Shown here: positions 60,433 to 64,000 of the stretch, in pieces
Layout of the letters: every line of letters begins with the position of its first letter
How positions within the stretch are numbered: position 1 is the first letter of the stretch
Assembly: GCF_003344625.1 (NCBI RefSeq)
Contig: NZ_QPKJ02000011.1
Span: forward strand, 1 to 64,000
Direction of reading: 5' to 3'
From: Solirubrobacter deserti
Lineage (GTDB): Bacteria; Actinomycetota; Thermoleophilia; Solirubrobacterales; Solirubrobacteraceae
DNA: 64,000 nt
The notes under the pieces: generated by a model
Told to the model about the DNA's origin: nothing
The model's input: only the letters and a program-made list of their open reading frames with translations
Databases searched by the model: none
Program-made: the position numbers and the translations under genes

Positions 60433-63400
60433 GCGCGCCGTCGTAGAGGCGGACGTCGTCGAGCCGCCCGGTGAACCCCTCGAAGCGCAGGGCCTGGCCG
60501 GCGCGCGGGATGCCGCCGGTGTGGCGTGTGCTGCCGGCGAGCCGGCCGTTGCGGTAGACGCGAAGGGACGCGCCGTCGTAGGTCATGGCGACGTGCGTCC
60601 AGCGGCGCTTGGGCACCGAGGCGCGGGCACTGCGCGCCCCGACGTGGACGCCGGTGCTGGAGAGCCCGAAGGCGCTGCCGCGGCGCGCGATCCAGCCGGC
60701 GCGCGTGACGTAGACCCACGCCTCGAGCGTGAGCGCGGTGAGCTGCGGCGGGCGCATGCTGAGGTGGTGGCGTCGATCCATGCGGAACGCCTTGCCGTGG
60801 CGTCCGGCCACGCAGTCGCGCCCGGCCCGGTCGTCGAAGCCCCACGCGCCCAGCAGCCGCGGCTCCGCGGGGAACCCGCCGAGATCGGGCGGCGCGACGA
60901 TACCCGGCGGTGCGCCGCACGGCGCGGCGCACGGAGCGACGCCCGTGCACTCGCCGGACGCCGAGCGCACGGCCGGCGGCGCGCACGGCTCGGGCGTCGG
61001 GGTGGGCGTCAGCTCGGGCTCCGGCGTCGTCTCGGGCTCGGGCTCGGGGGTCGGCTGGGGCTCGGGTTCCGGCGTCGGCTCGGGCTCCGGCTCCGGCTCG
61101 CGGTCGGCCCACACCCCGCCGGACACGTGACCGTCCGTGCCGCTCACGGGCGGCAACCACGACGCGGGCAGCGCGGGCAGCGCGACGGCCGCCACCTCGC
61201 CCGGCCCCGCCGCGGCGGCGCGGTCCCGCCACGCCAGCACGCCCGCCGACGCCGGCGGGTGGTGCACCGCCAGCCAGTAGGTGCGGGCCGCTTCGATCGG
61301 GACCCCGGCGTCCAACCACGCGGTGTTCCAGGCGTCCGCGGCCGGCGCGGCGACCGTGCCGCTCGCGAGCAGCGTGCCGGGGCGGCCGTCCGCGTCCGCA
61401 TACAGGCCCAGTACCACCCGTGAGGCCGTGCTCGCGCCGTCGAGGAAGAGCCGCAGCGAGTGGGCCGTGTGCGTCGCCGCGGCGGTCATCGCGTAGATCG
61501 CACCGTGCCCGGGCGCGGCGGTGGCGACGTGGGCGCCGACGACCTCGGCGCCGGCGAGGCTGCTCCGCGGCGGCCGGGTGAAGCGCGCGGTGTAGGTCGC
61601 CGCACCCGACGCGGGAGCGGTCAGCGTTCCCGTCGGCGAGACGCCGTCGCTCCAGCCCGCGAACGTGTACGTGCCGTCCCCGAGCGCCTGGGACGCGGCC
61701 GCGCCGACCGAGTTCCGCGACCGCGCGAGCACCGTGCGGGTGAACGGCGTCACCGCCCGCTCGTCGCCCAGCACCACGGCCAGCCCGGGCGGATCGCTCG
61801 TCATGGTCAGGTCGACCGTGCGCGGGTCCAGCCGCGCGACCCTGGTCGTCGTGAGCCCGGCGGCGTCCCGCGCGGTCAACGACAGCTCCAGGTGCGACGG
61901 ATACTCGTGATCGGGCGCGACGAAGGCGGCGGACGCGGTGTCCGTGTACGTCTGCACGGGGTGGGTGTGGCACTGCGACGCGTCCGTGCGCGCGCAGTGA
62001 CGGATCGCCAGCGACCACGTCAGCGCCGAGGCCGGGAGCTCCGCCCCAGAGCTGTCGTAGGCGACGCCGGAGAACTGCACCTCCTCGCCGACCGTCCACG
62101 CGTCCGGCGCCGTGATCTTGACCGTCGGCGGAGCCCCGACCGTGATCGTCTGCGAGGCCGTGTCCGTCTGCCCCGTGGCGTCGGTGACGCGCACGCCGGC
62201 GGTCACGTTGCCCGGCGTGGTGTACGTTCGAGAGGGCGCGGCCTCCGTGGAGTCGTCATAGGCGCCGTCGCCGTCGAGATCCCACTCGTAGATGAGGGCT
62301 CGCCCCTCGGGATCGCTCGAGGCGGACGCGTCGAACCGCACCTCCAGCGGCACGATGCCCTCCGTGGGCGTCGCCGTCAGCCGCGCGGTCGGCCGGTTGA
62401 CGTGCGCCTCGATCCGGACGATCGACCCGCGTTTGAGATCGCCGTAGTAGAGCGCGCCGTCCGGGCCCTGCGTCAGCGTGACCGGGAACTCGGCGCCGGT
62501 GGCGAACGGCTCGAGCGTGCCCATGTCGGGCAGGCCGTCGGCGCCCTCGTACGCGACCCAGATGCAGCCGCGCGTGTAGTCGCTGAAGAACAACGCGTCG
62601 CTGTAGCGGGCCGGGAACGCGGCGCCCGTGTAGAAGGCCACGCCGGAGACCGACCCCTGCCCCACGGGGCAGCCGTCGCCGGGCACGACCGGCTGGTCGT
62701 GGTCGTACAGGAAGTACGACGAGCGGGCTCCGCCCTCCGCGTACAGGCTCTCGCACGCGGCGTTCCCGAGCGTGCCGAAGGACCAGTGCCGGTGCTCGCC
62801 GTCGAAGCACGGCCAGCCGAAGTTGGGCACCTCGGGCCGGTCCTCGACGCGATTGATCTCCTCGACGAAGTCCGCCCCGACCTCGCCCACCCAGAGCTCG
62901 CGCGTACCCGGCCGGAACGTGAAGCGGAACGGGTTGCGCAGCCCGTACGCGATGATCCGGCGCCGGTTCTCGTCCGGGTCGCCGGCGGCGGGGTTGTCCG
63001 CCGACGCGTCGCCGGTCCGCGGGTCGACGCGCACGATCGAGCCGTTGAGCGAGACGTCGAGACCGGGCATGCGCCGGAACGACTGTGAGCGCAGGGAGCC
63101 GCCGAGCGAGGTCGCGGCGTCGAGCACCTTCCCCGGCGGGTCGCCGCACGGGTTGCCGTTCTGGCCGTAGTCGCCCCACAGGAACGACGCGCCGTCGCCG
63201 GCCGAGGCGTACAGCTGCCCGTCCGGCCCGAACTCGAGCCAGCCGACCGAGTGGCTCGGGAACTGCTGGCACCAGTCCTCGATCAGCACGGTCTCCGAGC
63301 CGTCCGGCGCCAGCCGCGAGAGCCGGCCGCTGACGACGCAGCCGTCCTCGGTCGGCCCGGGCGGTGACGGGCACGTGTCCCCCCAGCGCGGCTGCAGGTC

Positions 63401-63745
63401 GCTGTCGGGGGCTTTGTCGTACGGGTAGAGCACGTAGACGTCGGCGCTCGCGGGGTCGAGCGCCATGCCGAGCAGGCCCCGGTCCCAGTAGTCGTGCACC
63501 TTCTCGCTGAGGTCCGCGAACTCCGTCGGCGTCCGGTCCTCGAGCGAGTCGTAGACGTAGATGACCCCGCGCTTGTTCGCCACCAGGACGCGGCCGTCGG
63601 GAGCGAAGCGGATCACCGTCGGAAGGCCGACGCCGGTCCAGACCGTCGTCGCCCTGAACCCCTCGGGCAGATCGACGGCGCTCGCGGACCCCGCGTGCCC
63701 GACCAGCGCGGCGAACATCAGCACGAGAGCGAGCGGCCACCGCAT
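60386..63745 (-). CDS. secreted glucose/sorbosone dehydrogenase-like protein with PKD and LamG domains
   Basis: A 1119-residue protein. A signal peptide (1-23) precedes a six-bladed sorbosone-dehydrogenase domain (about 28-440) with TVIRFAPDGRVLVANKRG, SHSVGWLEFGPDGQLYASAG and IIAYGLRNPFRFTFRPGTRE. Then come a PKD-like domain (LIYEWDLDGDGAYDD), Ig-like parts, and a linker of Glu/Pro and Thr/Pro repeats coded at about 60980-61115. A C-terminal LamG domain ends it (LEAWVYVTRAGWIARRG, LAGSTRHTGGIP). It probably oxidises sugars at the cell surface with PQQ. No sorting motif is visible. Confidence 0.9.
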   Translation of the reverse strand: MRWPLALVLMFAALVGHAGSASAVDLPEGFRATTVWTGVGLPTVIRFAPDGRVLVANKRGVIYVYDSLEDRTPTEFADLSEKVHDYWDRGLLGMALDPASADVYVLYPYDKAPDSDLQPRWGDTCPSPPGPTEDGCVVSGRLSRLAPDGSETVLIEDWCQQFPSHSVGWLEFGPDGQLYASAGDGASFLWGDYGQNGNPCGDPPGKVLDAATSLGGSLRSQSFRRMPGLDVSLNGSIVRVDPRTGDASADNPAAGDPDENRRRIIAYGLRNPFRFTFRPGTRELWVGEVGADFVEEINRVEDRPEVPNFGWPCFDGEHRHWSFGTLGNAACESLYAEGGARSSYFLYDHDQPVVPGDGCPVGQGSVSGVAFYTGAAFPARYSDALFFSDYTRGCIWVAYEGADGLPDMGTLEPFATGAEFPVTLTQGPDGALYYGDLKRGSIVRIEAHVNRPTARLTATPTEGIVPLEVRFDASASSDPEGRALIYEWDLDGDGAYDDSTEAAPSRTYTTPGNVTAGVRVTDATGQTDTASQTITVGAPPTVKITAPDAWTVGEEVQFSGVAYDSSGAELPASALTWSLAIRHCARTDASQCHTHPVQTYTDTASAAFVAPDHEYPSHLELSLTARDAAGLTTTRVARLDPRTVDLTMTSDPPGLAVVLGDERAVTPFTRTVLARSRNSVGAAASQALGDGTYTFAGWSDGVSPTGTLTAPASGAATYTARFTRPPRSSLAGAEVVGAHVATAAPGHGAIYAMTAAATHTAHSLRLFLDGASTASRVVLGLYADADGRPGTLLASGTVAAPAADAWNTAWLDAGVPIEAARTYWLAVHHPPASAGVLAWRDRAAAAGPGEVAAVALPALPASWLPPVSGTDGHVSGGVWADREPEPEPEPTPEPEPQPTPEPEPETTPEPELTPTPTPEPCAPPAVRSASGECTGVAPCAAPCGAPPGIVAPPDLGGFPAEPRLLGAWGFDDRAGRDCVAGRHGKAFRMDRRHHLSMRPPQLTALTLEAWVYVTRAGWIARRGSAFGLSSTGVHVGARSARASVPKRRWTHVAMTYDGASLRVYRNGRLAGSTRHTGGIPRAGQALRFEGFTGRLDDVRLYDGALTAAQVARDLRAAVR

Positions 63746-63805
63746 CGCCTGGAACGTACCTCAAGGCGCTCACCGCGCAGGGAACATTCGTCCAGTGACT
63801 GGGCC

Positions 63806-64000
63806 TCAGCTCACGATGAACGCGGGCGGCGGCGTGCCCTCGATGCGCACGGGCACCTCGGCCAGCGCGCTGCGCTCCCAGACGCCGCGCACCAGTGCGA
63901 ACACGACCACGTCGTGCATCTCTTCACCGTGCCGGTGCCACGCGCGCAGCACGCCCTCGCGCCGGAACCCGACGCGCTCCAGCGCCCGCTGCGAGCGCCC
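63806..64000 (-). CDS. GNAT acetyltransferase, C-terminal part (runs off window)
   Basis: 65 residues before a TGA; the start lies outside the window. SQRALERVGFRREGVLRAWH then EEMHDVVVFALVR match the end of RimJ/RimL-type acetyltransferases, where SxRxLExxGF follows the acetyl-CoA-binding helix. The final 22 residues form a tail. The substrate cannot be told. It is transcribed toward the dehydrogenase-like gene, about 60 bp upstream of its start. Confidence 0.8.
   Translation of the reverse strand, partial: GRSQRALERVGFRREGVLRAWHRHGEEMHDVVVFALVRGVWERSALAEVPVRIEGTPPPAFIVS

Overview
The window is very GC-rich DNA with dense coding on both strands and many 1-11 nt stop/start overlaps. The gene set (ECF sigma factors, PadR, MarR, ArsR and ROK regulators, ABC-2 exporter with a DesK/NarL-type two-component pair, PPK1 with a short Ppx, an actinobacterial-type two-domain fatty acyl-CoA reductase, mod operon) suggests a soil actinobacterium. 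The many secreted repeat proteins fit Thermoleophilia (Solirubrobacter/Conexibacter-like), but this is inferred from style and content only. No rRNA, tRNA, CRISPR array, prophage or transposase gene was seen.

Layout. 1-2.6 kb: a glyoxalase-fold protein and argS. 2.6-7.3 kb, minus strand: SMR exporter and TetR (clear palindromic operator), a small secreted Cys-ended peptide, then an ABC-2 ATPase, permease, histidine kinase and response regulator overlapping head to tail. 7.4-9.7 kb: ECF sigma factor with a membrane partner, and an aminoglycoside-phosphotransferase-fold kinase. 9.7-16.1 kb: ROK repressor, two related secreted repeat proteins, a membrane protein, and a STAS protein whose 3' end overlaps that of a SnoaL-fused sigma factor. 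16.2-18.7 kb: modABC. 18.7-27.2 kb: PadR, dehydrogenase, pentapeptide protein, TrmO, HD hydrolases, glycosyltransferase, Lrp/ald divergent pair, a delta-60 repeat protein with a likely frameshift, and a cupin. 27.2-35.7 kb: DsbA-like protein, MmyB-type regulator with divergent alcohol dehydrogenase, a large GAF-PAS-GGDEF-EAL protein ending in a DNA-binding domain, thioesterase and ABC-F ATPase.

36.0-36.45 kb is the most unusual DNA: an enoyl-CoA hydratase remnant running into four 63-bp direct repeats, the last of which folds with an inverted copy of its left arm into a long hairpin. 36.5-41.3 kb: fatty acyl-CoA reductase fusion, aldose epimerase, and an oligopeptide-type binding lipoprotein with a classical terminator. 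41.4-44.2 kb: a sigma-70 factor and a tandem pair of degenerate caspase-like membrane proteins. 44.2-47.2 kb: ppx-ppk. 47.3-49.7 kb: ABC-2 exporter, a 58-residue membrane protein and MarR. 49.9-54.8 kb: thiolase and FadB-type enzyme, then aldehyde dehydrogenase. 54.8-58.1 kb: Rieske protein, an ArsR-SRPBCC-DUF899 operon with two matching operator palindromes, and a YihY protein. 58.1-64 kb: MocR regulator and EamA exporter with overlapping divergent start codons, a large secreted sorbosone-dehydrogenase-like protein and a truncated acetyltransferase.

How genes work together: lipid enzymes recur (acyl-CoA reductase, thioesterase, thiolase/FadB, aldehyde dehydrogenase), consistent with fatty acid breakdown and fatty alcohol formation. 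Polyphosphate synthesis and hydrolysis are linked. Three sigma factors and about ten one-component regulators, most beside their likely targets, make this a regulation-rich region. The best candidates for something undescribed are the peptide/ABC/two-component cluster, the 63-bp repeat hairpin, and the pseudo-caspase pair.
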